Source: an uncultured Bacteroidales bacterium (GTDB taxonomy: Bacteria > Bacteroidota > Bacteroidia > Bacteroidales > P3). From it: a stretch of 49,118 nt of DNA. Positions 8,238 to 16,228 of the stretch are shown here, piece by piece. Numbering within the stretch: position 1 is the first letter of the stretch; each line of letters starts with the position of its first letter. Where the stretch lies: assembly GCA_905234695.1 (NCBI GenBank), contig CAJOHZ010000010.1:1-49118 (forward strand). The letters run 5' to 3'. Made by a program: the position numbers and the translations under genes. The notes beneath the pieces are model-generated. The model saw only the letters and a list, made by a program, of their open reading frames with translations. It was not told where the DNA came from and made no database searches.

Positions 8238-9236
8238 TTACGGGGTGGTTTTGAAGAAGAGGAGGCCGAGCAGGATTTCCAACACCAGCGCGATGGCGGC
8301 CAGCAGCAGCCACCCTTGGTATTCATCCTTGCTCTGGGCGTACTGGGTGACGTCTATCTTGCTCTTCTCCATCTGGTCTATCTGGTCGAAAATCTGTTGC
8401 AGCGATTTCTTGTTGGTGGCGCGGAAGTAGTGGCCGTCGTGGGTCGACTGTGCCATGTGGGTCAGCAGCTGCTCGTCCAGCTCCACCTCCACATTCTGGT
8501 AGCGCACGTGGCCGAAGGGGTCGCGGAACGGGTAGGGGGCCAGCCCCTGGGTGCCCACGCCGATGGTGTAGAGGCGTATGTTGTAGAGTGCGGCAATCTC
8601 GGCGGCGCTCATCGGGTCCACAGCCCCTTGGTTGTTGATGCCGTCGGTCAGCAGGATGATGACTTTGCTCTTGGCGTCGCTCTCCTTGATGCGGTTGATG
8701 GCCGTCGCCAGGCCGTCGCCCAGCGCGGTGCCGTCCTTGATCATGCCGCTCTTCAGCGACGAGAGTTGTTTGATGAGGATGTGGTGGTCGATGGTGAGGG
8801 GCACTTGTGTGAATGCCTCGCCCGAGAAGACCACCAGTCCTATGCGGTCGCTCTTGCGACCTTCGATGAAGTTGGAGGCCACCCGCTTGGCGGCTTCCAG
8901 CCGGTTGGGCTTGAAATCCTCGGCTAGCATACTGCCGCTCACGTCCATCGCCAGCACGATGTCGATGCCCTCCACTTTCATCTCTTGGCGGCTCAACATG
9001 CTTTGGGGGCGGGCTAATGCCACCACCACGGCGCCCACGGTCACCATGCGCAGGACGAACAGCGTCGGGTACATGCGTTGGCGCACGGTTTTGCGCACGC
9101 CCTTGAAAAGGCTGATATTGGAAAACTGCAGGGCCGGTTTCTGCTTGCGGTACCTCCACACATACCACACCGTCAGCAACGGTATGAGGCCGAGGAACAG
9201 CAATATCCAGGGATGGGCGAAAGTGATGTGGTTCAT
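8238..9236 (-). CDS. batA: BatA: von Willebrand factor A-domain membrane protein
   Basis: The 332-residue product has N-terminal membrane helices (about 9-27 and 57-76), a VWA domain with an intact MIDAS motif DVSGS (98-102) followed by AEDFKPNRLEAAKR, the threonine-containing strand ILLTDGINN, and a C-terminal helix (about 307-326). It overlaps the upstream membrane-protein gene by 4 bp (ATGA), so translation is probably coupled. Paralogous to BatB, with the fully canonical DxSxS motif. Confidence 0.88.
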   Translation of the reverse strand: MNHITFAHPWILLFLGLIPLLTVWYVWRYRKQKPALQFSNISLFKGVRKTVRQRMYPTLFVLRMVTVGAVVVALARPQSMLSRQEMKVEGIDIVLAMDVSGSMLAEDFKPNRLEAAKRVASNFIEGRKSDRIGLVVFSGEAFTQVPLTIDHHILIKQLSSLKSGMIKDGTALGDGLATAINRIKESDAKSKVIILLTDGINNQGAVDPMSAAEIAALYNIRLYTIGVGTQGLAPYPFRDPFGHVRYQNVEVELDEQLLTHMAQSTHDGHYFRATNKKSLQQIFDQIDQMEKSKIDVTQYAQSKDEYQGWLLLAAIALVLEILLGLLFFKTTP

Positions 9237-10147
9237 GAGGGATTTGTCGGGTTAGGGGTTGTGTCGGCAGGCGTCTCCGCGGCGGCGGGGTGCGGGGCGG
9301 TGAGATGGACGAAGTTCACGGCGTTGGTCATGGAGCGGTCGTGCTCGTGGGGCAGCGGCTCCGACTTGGCGAATTTCACCATGTCGGCGGTCTGCAGCAC
9401 CTGCCGCAGCAGCGACAGGCTTTCGCCCACGTTGGCGGCACTCGCCTCCACCGCGTCCAGCGTCTGGTCGCTGGTCATCTCGGTCGACTGGATGTGGTAG
9501 GCCTCTTCCAGGTAGTTGCGCAGGATGTCGGTCAACTCGGTATGGTACTCTTTCGTCTTTCCTTGCTGCCACAGCTGGCGCACGCGCAGGCTCTCCAGGG
9601 CCTGCAGCGCCTTGGTGTCGGCCGGCAGGGGCGGTGCCTGTGGGATATGGATAAGGGGCTTGTGGGCTTTGAGCCGCTTCACGGCTAAATAGGCCGCCAC
9701 GGCCACGGCGATGACGGCCAGCCCCAGCAGCACCCACCGGAATATCTCCCAAAAGGTGTAGGGCTGCCGCAGTATGTTCGCGATGTCGCGGATGTCGGTC
9801 GTCGTGGTGTCTACGTTGGCCACGTCGTTCACGGTGAGCAGCACCGAGTCGTCGCCGACGTGCAGCCAGTGCTCGCCGGGCTCGAAGCTGGTGAGGGCGG
9901 TATAGAGGGTGCCGTCGGTGCTGTCGGTCCACTGCCGCACCGCCACGATGTCGTTGTTCGACAGGTCGTCAAGGGTGGGGTAGAGGGGTCCCTTCCGGAT
10001 GGTCAGCACCGTCTGGTCGCCGATGGCGATGGTGGTGCTGTCGATGTGGAAGTCATACCGCGGCAGCGGCGCGGGCGACTCCTGGGCCCATGTGCCGGTC
10101 AGCGCACACAGGAGGAATATAGCCGCTAGGAATGGTCTTTTTCGCAT
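9233..10147 (-). CDS. BatI-operon membrane protein (DUF4381-like position)
   Basis: The 304-residue product has a signal peptide (about 1-21, TWAQ), an extracytoplasmic beta-rich domain, one membrane helix (about 138-160, WVLLGLAVIAVAVAAYLAV) and a helical cytoplasmic domain with an acidic and proline-rich tail. A gene of this type is normally found between the DUF58 and batA genes in Bacteroidetes BatI operons. Its role is unknown, and it is assumed to be part of the same membrane complex. It starts 17 bp after the DUF58 gene and overlaps batA. Confidence 0.75.
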   Translation of the reverse strand: MRKRPFLAAIFLLCALTGTWAQESPAPLPRYDFHIDSTTIAIGDQTVLTIRKGPLYPTLDDLSNNDIVAVRQWTDSTDGTLYTALTSFEPGEHWLHVGDDSVLLTVNDVANVDTTTTDIRDIANILRQPYTFWEIFRWVLLGLAVIAVAVAAYLAVKRLKAHKPLIHIPQAPPLPADTKALQALESLRVRQLWQQGKTKEYHTELTDILRNYLEEAYHIQSTEMTSDQTLDAVEASAANVGESLSLLRQVLQTADMVKFAKSEPLPHEHDRSMTNAVNFVHLTAPHPAAAETPADTTPNPTNPS

Positions 10148-10164
10148 GATGTCGGTGTTTTAGG

Positions 10165-11031
10165 TTACGCCCCTCGGCGTTTGAACAGTTTCCGCAGCTC
10201 CTTCACATAGTCCTCGCCGGTATACAGCACCGTCTGGTCGATGCCGTATTTCGAGAATATCTCGCCCACACGGGTGACATGCCCCGCGTAGCGGGTGGCG
10301 AATTCGTGCCGTATCTGGCTCTCTGAGGTGTCGATCCATATCGTCTCGCCCGTCTCGGGGTCGTAGAACTTCACCAGTCCCAGGTTGGGCATGTGCTCCT
10401 CCTTCTCGTCGGCAATGCGGATGGAGACGATATCGTGTTTGTGGGCGGCAATCTTCAGCGCGTCGGCATAGTCGGTGTCGTAGAAGTCGCTCAGCAGGAA
10501 TGCCGTGCAGCGTTTCTTGATGACGTTGGTAAAATAACGCAGGGCCTCCGACAGGTCGGTGCCGTTGCTCGACGGACGGAAGGTGATGAGCTCGCGGATG
10601 ATGCGGAGGATGTGGCTGCTGCCCTTCTTGGGTGGGATGAACTTCTCAATCTTGTCGCTGAAAAGGATGACTCCCACCTTGTCGTTGTTTTGGATGGCGC
10701 TGAAGGCCAGCGTGGCGGCCACCTCGGCCACCAGTTCCTCTTTGAACTGGTGGTGGGTGCCGAAGCGGTTCGACCCGCTCACGTCCACCAGCAGCATCAC
10801 CGTCAACTCGCGCTCCTCCTCGAAGACCTTGACATACGGGTGGTTGAGGCGGGCGGTGACGTTCCAGTCGATGCTGCGCACGTCGTCGCCGTACTGGTAT
10901 TCGCGCACCTCGCTGAAGGCCATGCCACGGCCTTTGAAGGCACTGTGGTATTCGCCCGAGAACAGCTGCTGCGAGAGCCCCCGGGCCTTGATTTCAATCT
11001 TCCGAACCTTTTTTATAATCTCGCTGTCCAT
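10165..11031 (-). CDS. DUF58 (VWA-like) protein of the BatI operon
   Basis: The 288-residue product has the DUF58 signature: GRGMAFSEVREYQYGDDVRSIDWNV split over residues 35-58 and a VWA-like strand with DVSGS at 83-87. No signal peptide or membrane helix is visible, so it is probably cytoplasmic. DUF58 proteins are nearly always paired with a MoxR AAA+ ATPase and are thought to be its adaptor or substrate. Here moxR lies upstream but is separated by a four-helix-bundle gene that is not part of the usual operon. Confidence 0.85.
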   Translation of the reverse strand: MDSEIIKKVRKIEIKARGLSQQLFSGEYHSAFKGRGMAFSEVREYQYGDDVRSIDWNVTARLNHPYVKVFEEERELTVMLLVDVSGSNRFGTHHQFKEELVAEVAATLAFSAIQNNDKVGVILFSDKIEKFIPPKKGSSHILRIIRELITFRPSSNGTDLSEALRYFTNVIKKRCTAFLLSDFYDTDYADALKIAAHKHDIVSIRIADEKEEHMPNLGLVKFYDPETGETIWIDTSESQIRHEFATRYAGHVTRVGEIFSKYGIDQTVLYTGEDYVKELRKLFKRRGA

Positions 11032-11033
11032 TA

Positions 11034-11066
11034 TTCTTAGTTTCAGTTTTTAGTTTTTAGTTTAAG
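11034..11066 (+). repeat. Left array of 6/7-bp TTTTTAG units beside the four-helix-bundle gene
   Basis: Units read TTCTTAG, TTTCAG, TTTTTAG, TTTTTAG, TTTAAG. The array fills the spacer between DUF58 and the four-helix-bundle gene. It is the reverse complement of the array at 11435-11477, so the gene is flanked by inverted repeat arrays. Confidence 0.7.
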
Positions 11067-11076
11067 CATTTGACAT

Positions 11077-11430
11077 CTACAATGACTTAGATAAAGAAAA
11101 CAACATCTTTCCAGTCTCATCCAGTTCATTTAAGGCTGGTTCAACTTCTTTTTCAGTCAAGTATCCAAAGTCCATGGCCAGCATTAACTGGGTTTGAAGT
11201 CCTGCGCGAGAGCCTTGGGCATAACCAATGAATTGTTCAAATTCATGCTTTCCTTTGCGTTGTTGTCCTTCTGCAATATTTGAAGGGATTGATACGGCGC
11301 ATCTGCGCATTTGTTCTGCAAGGCCGTATTTTTCCTCAGGAGGAAACTTTTTGACAAAGGAATATACCATTCGAGCAACATTCATTGCTTTTTGCCAAAC
11401 CAACAGGTCTTTGAAGTCTCTCGATGACAT
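11077..11430 (-). CDS. Four-helix-bundle protein (23S rRNA intervening-sequence-protein / S23 family)
   Basis: A 117-residue protein is read from the ATG at 11430 (MSSRDFKDLLVWQKAM). A longer frame begins in the flanking repeat and is not protein-like. It shows the family pattern: F-L-x-V-W-Q-K-A near the start, then SIPSNIAEGQQR and a bundle of amphipathic helices. Members were first seen inside intervening sequences of 23S rRNA and are widespread as single genes in Bacteroidetes. The molecular role is unclear. It interrupts the moxR-DUF58 pair, is visibly less GC-rich than its neighbours and is bracketed by inverted arrays of short A/T-rich repeats, all of which suggest insertion after the operon formed. 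Confidence 0.85.
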   Translation of the reverse strand: MSSRDFKDLLVWQKAMNVARMVYSFVKKFPPEEKYGLAEQMRRCAVSIPSNIAEGQQRKGKHEFEQFIGYAQGSRAGLQTQLMLAMDFGYLTEKEVEPALNELDETGKMLFSLSKSL

Positions 11431-11434
11431 ACAG

Positions 11435-11477
11435 CTTAAAACTAAAAACTTAAACTTAAAACTCAAAACTTAAACTA
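11435..11477 (+). repeat. Right array of 6/7-bp CTTAAAA/CTAAAAA units beside the four-helix-bundle gene
   Basis: Units read CTTAAAA, CTAAAAA, CTTAAA, CTTAAAA, CTCAAAA, CTTAAAC, then CTAA units. This is the inverted counterpart of the array at 11034-11066. It lies just upstream of the four-helix-bundle ATG and just downstream of moxR. Confidence 0.7.
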
Positions 11478-11489
11478 ACTAACCAACCC

Positions 11490-12485
11490 TCAGGGCACAT
11501 CCACGCGGTTCAGGATTTCGTTCACCACCTCTTCGCTGGTGACGTTCTCCGCCTCGGCCTCGTAGGTGAGACCGATGCGGTGGCGCAGCACATCCATGGC
11601 GATGGCTCGCACATCCTCGGGAATCACGTAGCCGCGGCGGCGCATGAAGGCGTAGGCCTTTGAGGCCAGCGCCAGGTTGATGCTTCCGCGGGGCGAGGCA
11701 CCGTACTGGATGAGGCCGCTGAGTTTGTCCAGCTGGTACTGGTCGGGGTAGCGGGTGGCGAAGATGATGTCGGTGATATAGTTCTCAATCTTCTCGTCCA
11801 TATACACCTCGCGCACCAGATTGCGGGCCTTCAGGATGTCGGCGGGCTTGAGTATCGGCTGCTGGCGGGTGGCGGTGCCGGCCATCTGCTGGTGCAGAAT
11901 CTGGCGTTCTTCCTCCTTGCGGGGGTAGCTGATGACCACCTTCAGCATGAAACGGTCCACCTGTGCCTCGGGCAGCGGGTAGGTGCCCTCTTGCTCGATG
12001 GGGTTCTGTGTCGCCATCACCAGGAACGGCTCTTCCAGCGGGAAGGTCGTCTCGCCGATGGTCACCTGTCGCTCCTGCATGGCCTCCAGAAGGGCGCTCT
12101 GCACCTTTGCCGGGGCGCGGTTGATTTCGTCGGCCAGGATGAAGTTCGAGAAGATGGGGCCTTTCTTGACATTGAAGGTCTCCGTCTTCTGGCTGTAAAT
12201 CATCGTGCCCAGCAGGTCGGCGGGCAGCAGGTCGGGGGTGAACTGGATGCGGCTGAAGCGGGCGTCGATGGCTTGTGCCAGAGAGGTGATGGTGAGGGTC
12301 TTGGCCAGTCCCGGCACGCCTTCCAGCAGGATGTGCCCGTTGCTCAGCAGGCCAATCATCAGGCTCTCAATCATGTGCTTCTGTCCCACGATGTTTTTGC
12401 GGAGTTCCATCGTGAGGGCGTCGACAAAGGCACTCTCGCGCGAGATACGCTCGTTAAGTTCTTGGATGTTGATAGGCTCTTCCAT
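11490..12485 (-). CDS. MoxR-family AAA+ ATPase heading the BatI operon
   Basis: A 331-residue protein is read from the ATG at 12485 (MEEPINIQELNERIS); an upstream extension to 12635 is not protein-like. Walker A is GVPGLAKT (56-63). Walker B with the following MoxR signature is ILADEINRAPAKVQSALLEA (starting at 116), and sensor-1 is ATQNP. MoxR ATPases act as chaperone-like factors for VWA-domain partners, here DUF58, BatA and BatB. The operon appears to be transcribed from the long non-coding region upstream (12486-13055), where no clear TAnnTTTG element could be fixed. Confidence 0.9.
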   Translation of the reverse strand: MEEPINIQELNERISRESAFVDALTMELRKNIVGQKHMIESLMIGLLSNGHILLEGVPGLAKTLTITSLAQAIDARFSRIQFTPDLLPADLLGTMIYSQKTETFNVKKGPIFSNFILADEINRAPAKVQSALLEAMQERQVTIGETTFPLEEPFLVMATQNPIEQEGTYPLPEAQVDRFMLKVVISYPRKEEERQILHQQMAGTATRQQPILKPADILKARNLVREVYMDEKIENYITDIIFATRYPDQYQLDKLSGLIQYGASPRGSINLALASKAYAFMRRRGYVIPEDVRAIAMDVLRHRIGLTYEAEAENVTSEEVVNEILNRVDVP

Positions 12486-12520
12486 ATAATAATTATTTGT
12501 TTTGATTACTATGTTGTGGT

Positions 12521-12539
12521 GGCTGCGGACTCCGCAGCC
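12521..12539. repeat. 19-bp GC-rich palindrome
   Basis: GGCTGCGGA and TCCGCAGCC form perfect 9-bp arms around one central base, 36 bp upstream of the moxR ATG. It could be a protein-binding site, a leader hairpin in the moxR transcript or a REP-like element. Confidence 0.6.
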
Positions 12540-12627
12540 GCATGAATTATACCTTGTATAACGCGCACCGCGGGGCTTTATTGCCGTCATCAAAACTTTT
12601 TTCTCCTCAGCATGGCACAAGTAAATG

Positions 12628-12658
12628 GAAATCACCGTCGGAAACGGGCGGTGATTTC
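12628..12658. repeat. Perfect 10-bp stem-loop in the moxR upstream region
   Basis: GAAATCACCG (12628-12637) and CGGTGATTTC (12649-12658) form a 10-bp stem with an 11-base loop. A weaker GGTG/CACC pair follows on the plus strand before TTTTAGTTTTT. No gene 3' end lies near, so the role is open: leader structure, or end of an unrecognised small transcript. Confidence 0.55.
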
Positions 12659-12702
12659 GGTGAAGGGGAGCACCTTTTAGTTTTTATCGTCTCTCGGAGT
12701 GG

Positions 12703-12880
12703 CTTTTATGTTCCTTTTCCCTTCCTTCGGTTCTTATCTTACATATACCCAACACTTTTCCCACACATCTCCCCTACATACGTTGGAGAAGTGTAGGAGA
12801 AACGTTGGAGAAGGACCGAAGGAGCACCGAAAGAACATAAGCATCACATAAGGACCACGCCGAAGCCACTCCCTTGTCAT
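12703..12880 (-). repeat. Copy A of an approximately 177-bp dispersed non-coding repeat with self-pairing arms
   Basis: Read on the minus strand, this segment begins TGACAAGGGAGT, passes through CTTTCGGTGCTCCTTCGGT and CTCCAACGTTTCTCC, and ends CCGAAGGAAGGG...CATAAAAG. The same order of blocks is found on the plus strand at 39388-39563. The two halves are imperfect inverted repeats (for example TTATGTTC near one end against GAACATAA near the other). No reading frame is shared. It lies between the divergent moxR and beta-propeller genes. Confidence 0.65.
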
Positions 12881-12994
12881 TTGATGACCATAGTCGCGCG
12901 TGTGGTTTCCTTGATTTATGCAGGGATTTGGGAGTTGAAAATCGATTTTTTTGCCTTATTTTGGCAAAAAGTAGGATTATTCCAAAAAAAAACG

Positions 12995-13002
12995 TATCTT
13001 TG
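12995..13002 (+). promoter_or_regulatory. Promoter -7 element (TATCTTTG) for the T9SS beta-propeller gene
   Basis: TATCTTTG matches the Bacteroidetes TAnnTTTG consensus exactly, 53 bp upstream of the ATG at 13056. A TTTG is present at about 12960, too far away for a standard -33 box. Confidence 0.55.
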
Positions 13003-13055
13003 CTAATTAAAACTTATTTTGAGAATTAAACTATCTAATTAATCGTTAATATCTT

Positions 13056-16000
13056 ATGAAAAGTAGAAAAGTCTTTTTCGGCTTGATTTTGGGCGTTTGC
13101 GTCTGTTTGGCAGGCGGTGCAACGGCTCAGAATGCGAATTACCAAAGCAACAAACTTGTTGAAATTGGTCCCGACAATATCGGTGGCCGTGTCACGTCGT
13201 TGGTCATTGTCAACGGTGCTGACAACCAGAAGACCCTTTACGCCGGCGCAGCGTCGGGTGGTGTGTACACCCGCAGTGCTGTGTACTATTCGAACAACGC
13301 GGACGATATTTGGGAATATATTCCTTGCTATGTGAATGACGAGGAGCTCACACTTCCGGTCAGCGCAATGCTCAGCCTGAACGACGATCTCATTGTGGTG
13401 GGTACCGGTGAAGGTAATTATGAAAAAGGCAACAAGGTGAAGAAGATGGCGGCATTGGGTCGCGGTATCTTCCTTTTCAACCCCAGCACGAAGGTGTTCA
13501 CCCGCATCGAATCCACCAACCCCGGCACCGACCTCAGCGCTGACTTCGCGGCCGTCAACCGCATTGCCGCTGTGACGATTCAGGGTACCACCTATGTGTA
13601 TGTGGCCACCAACCAGGGTCTTTTCCGTTGGGCTATGCCCGAGGCTTCGGTTTCCGAGGTGTCGGCATGGGGCACGCCGACCAAGGTATTTGAGGGCAAG
13701 GTGCGCTCGCTGGTGCTTTCCAAGCAGTTCAACCGCGCTTTCTTCACATCCAGAGGCGATGTCTATAAGATTAGCGATATGATTAACGGCTCCGAGCCCG
13801 TCAATATCAGCGGCACCAGCACGGCTTTCGGCCAGAACACGCTGGCGGTCGATTTGGCGCTGGCTCCCACCGACGAGTCGTACCTCTATGCAATGGCATT
13901 CTCGAACAACGGTTTGATGAAGGGCCTCTACCTCACCCGCAATACCAACAGCTGGCAGATGATTTCCACCTCGACGGTGACGCCGTTCAACAGCCTGGCC
14001 ACGGCCAAGACCTGCGGTGCCATCACCGTCAGCCCGAGAGACCCGTCGATGGTGTTCCTGGGCGGTGCCAGCATCTACGTTGGAAGAGGCCTTGTGGAGA
14101 ACAGCCCCTATCAGTGGACGCCCACCTCGACGACCGAGGCTGCCAACTCGGGCGACTATATGGCTTCTGTCTATTCCAGCTCCACGTTCGTTCACTCCGG
14201 CATTCATCAGATTGTGCCCGACTACCGCTGGATTGCCAGTGCGAGCACGATTCTCGAATCCTACTATGTGGTGACCGATGGCGGTATCTACTTCACCCCC
14301 AGCGAGGACTTTATTGTGTTCCAGAATATTAACAAGGGTCTGAACAATGTGCAGATCAACAGTGTTGCCGTCACCCCCGACGGTTCCATCATCAGCGGCG
14401 CCAACAGCAACGCCTGCCCGATGATTGAATCGCGTATGGGCCACTTTGGCGGTAACAACCCTGAGTCGTGGTACGATCCCACCGGCTCGAACACCAACCA
14501 CAAGGCCAACATCCTGTGGCGTGGCAACGGCGGTGCTGTGGCCGCTTCGCGTTTCACGCAGTACCAGCCCATCTCGCGTCGTCCCATCTTCGTCTCTTCC
14601 GCCAATGGCGCCATGGGTCGCGCCTACGGCGACTACTCCGACTATACCAACACCCAGACCTGGAACAGCGACGCGGACTTTATGTCGGACCGTGTCGGAG
14701 GTGGCCCTGAGATTGGCCAGATGTACCTCTGGGAGACTGACCACAATACCACCATCACCGACAGCCTCCGTGTGGTGATTGACACGTTGAGCTATGTCCT
14801 CCGTGACGGTCAGCAGCATATCTTGCGCCACAATTTCCAGGTTCAGGCCGGTGACTCCATGATGGTGTTGGATGCCAGTCATGCCGCATATCCTTTCTGG
14901 CATGCCTTCGACCATGGTTTCAAAGTCAAGGACGAACTGGTCCACAAAGTCCATGCGCCCTATGTGAGCCGCATGCTGGCTGTGACCGTGGCCCCCACCA
15001 CTCCGCAGAACACCAACGTGTCGTACTGCTGGACACCGACCGACTTCCGCCGCGTCTCGAGTGCCGATGCCGACAGCCTGCGTTACTGGTCGCATATCTA
15101 CCATGTCGATGGTCCGAAATACCCCGGCAAGTATGTCCGTTATGCAGTCCTTTCGGCTGATGCCAGCTGCGCCATCATCGCCGTGGAGGACAGCGTGGAG
15201 AAGAAATCCTTCGTGGTCCGCGTGAAGGGCCTGAACGATATTGACTACACCCTGCGTACCGATGTCATCAACGGTATGATTGAATCTCAGAGTACCATCC
15301 GTGTCACCACGATTGATACCCTTCAGGTGACTCCCGACGGTGGCGTCTACTTCGACCGTCGCATCTCCTCCCTCTCCATCGACCCGCGCGAGGGCAAGGA
15401 TGTGCTGGTGCTGACCTTCGACTGCTATGGTAACGAAGCTGCCAACGTGGTGTATATCGACGGTGTGTCGGGCGACAACTACAGCATCCATAACATTCCG
15501 CTGCCTACCTCCATCCCCGTCTACAGCTCGTTGGTGGAATACACCACCGGTGCTCTCTTCGTGGGTACCGAGGAGGGTGTCTTCAAGGCCGACAACTACA
15601 CAAACATCCATTCCGCCGCGGATTGGAGCACCTATGGTTCCTTCAAGGGCGTGCCGGTGACCTCCATCTATCAGGTGACCTGCGACTACCCCTTAGTCCG
15701 CTACACCGGACACGACGGTGTGGAAGAGGTTCCCTATATCTTCCCGCGCACCAAATGGTCCAAAGCCATCTATTTCGGCACCTATGGCCGTGGCATCTTC
15801 ATGGATTCCTCCTATGTGGTCAACCACGAGAACGAAATCCTCGACCCGCGCGACTACACCGGTATCCCCACTGTGATGGACAACAGCGACAATGTGCTTC
15901 GCTTCTATCCCAACCCCGTGGTCGACAATGTCACCATGGAGCTGAGCGTCGTTCATGCCGGCAAGGGCTTGGTGAAGGTCTATGACCTCACCGGCAAGGT

Positions 16001-16142
16001 CGTCATGTCCGAGAACCTGGGCACCCTGACCGAGGGCACCTACACCCGCACCTTCGACCTGCAGCGCCTGCAGAGCGGCATGTATCTGGTCAACGTCGTT
16101 GTGGGCGGCCAGGTCTCTACCTCCAAACTGATTGTAAGATAA
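13056..16142 (+). CDS. Large secreted beta-propeller-like protein with T9SS type A sorting domain
   Basis: The 1028-residue product has a signal peptide (about residues 1-25, ATAQN). It contains several blade-like repeats with a GG(V/I)Y or G(L/V)F core: GGVYTRS, NQGLFRWA, DGGIYFTP, EEGVFKAD. These suggest a sortilin/VPS10- or sialidase-like propeller, but this is inference. The C-terminal 80 residues are a type A T9SS (Por) sorting domain: FYPNPVVDNVTMEL, VKVYDLTGKVV, LQSGMYLVNVVVGGQ, SKLIVR. The product should cross the outer membrane by T9SS and be surface-anchored or released. It is followed by a strong terminator at 16159. No enzymatic motif was recognised. Confidence 0.85.
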   Translation: MKSRKVFFGLILGVCVCLAGGATAQNANYQSNKLVEIGPDNIGGRVTSLVIVNGADNQKTLYAGAASGGVYTRSAVYYSNNADDIWEYIPCYVNDEELTLPVSAMLSLNDDLIVVGTGEGNYEKGNKVKKMAALGRGIFLFNPSTKVFTRIESTNPGTDLSADFAAVNRIAAVTIQGTTYVYVATNQGLFRWAMPEASVSEVSAWGTPTKVFEGKVRSLVLSKQFNRAFFTSRGDVYKISDMINGSEPVNISGTSTAFGQNTLAVDLALAPTDESYLYAMAFSNNGLMKGLYLTRNTNSWQMISTSTVTPFNSLATAKTCGAITVSPRDPSMVFLGGASIYVGRGLVENSPYQWTPTSTTEAANSGDYMASVYSSSTFVHSGIHQIVPDYRWIASASTILESYYVVTDGGIYFTPSEDFIVFQNINKGLNNVQINSVAVTPDGSIISGANSNACPMIESRMGHFGGNNPESWYDPTGSNTNHKANILWRGNGGAVAASRFTQYQPISRRPIFVSSANGAMGRAYGDYSDYTNTQTWNSDADFMSDRVGGGPEIGQMYLWETDHNTTITDSLRVVIDTLSYVLRDGQQHILRHNFQVQAGDSMMVLDASHAAYPFWHAFDHGFKVKDELVHKVHAPYVSRMLAVTVAPTTPQNTNVSYCWTPTDFRRVSSADADSLRYWSHIYHVDGPKYPGKYVRYAVLSADASCAIIAVEDSVEKKSFVVRVKGLNDIDYTLRTDVINGMIESQSTIRVTTIDTLQVTPDGGVYFDRRISSLSIDPREGKDVLVLTFDCYGNEAANVVYIDGVSGDNYSIHNIPLPTSIPVYSSLVEYTTGALFVGTEEGVFKADNYTNIHSAADWSTYGSFKGVPVTSIYQVTCDYPLVRYTGHDGVEEVPYIFPRTKWSKAIYFGTYGRGIFMDSSYVVNHENEILDPRDYTGIPTVMDNSDNVLRFYPNPVVDNVTMELSVVHAGKGLVKVYDLTGKVVMSENLGTLTEGTYTRTFDLQRLQSGMYLVNVVVGGQVSTSKLIVR

Positions 16143-16158
16143 CGTATGTTAGATAGAC

Positions 16159-16195
16159 AAAGAGGTACTCGCCCACAAAGCGGTACCTCTTTTTT
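16159..16195 (+). terminator. Rho-independent terminator after the beta-propeller gene
   Basis: Arms AAAGAGGTAC (16159-16168) and GTACCTCTTT (16183-16192) form a perfect 10-bp stem with a 14-base loop, running into a T-run to 16195. It separates the gene from tyrS. Confidence 0.8.
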
Positions 16196-16228
16196 ATATG
16201 TAAACACCCTCAAATATCACACTGCACT

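Noticed and set aside
12540-12700. Possible SRP or 6S RNA in the moxR upstream region
   Set aside because: The hairpins are present but none of the conserved SRP or 6S motifs could be found.
13035-15611. An 858-codon frame on the minus strand opposite the beta-propeller gene
   Set aside because: The plus-strand gene has a promoter, a signal peptide, a T9SS domain and a terminator. The antisense frame is a by-product of its codon use.
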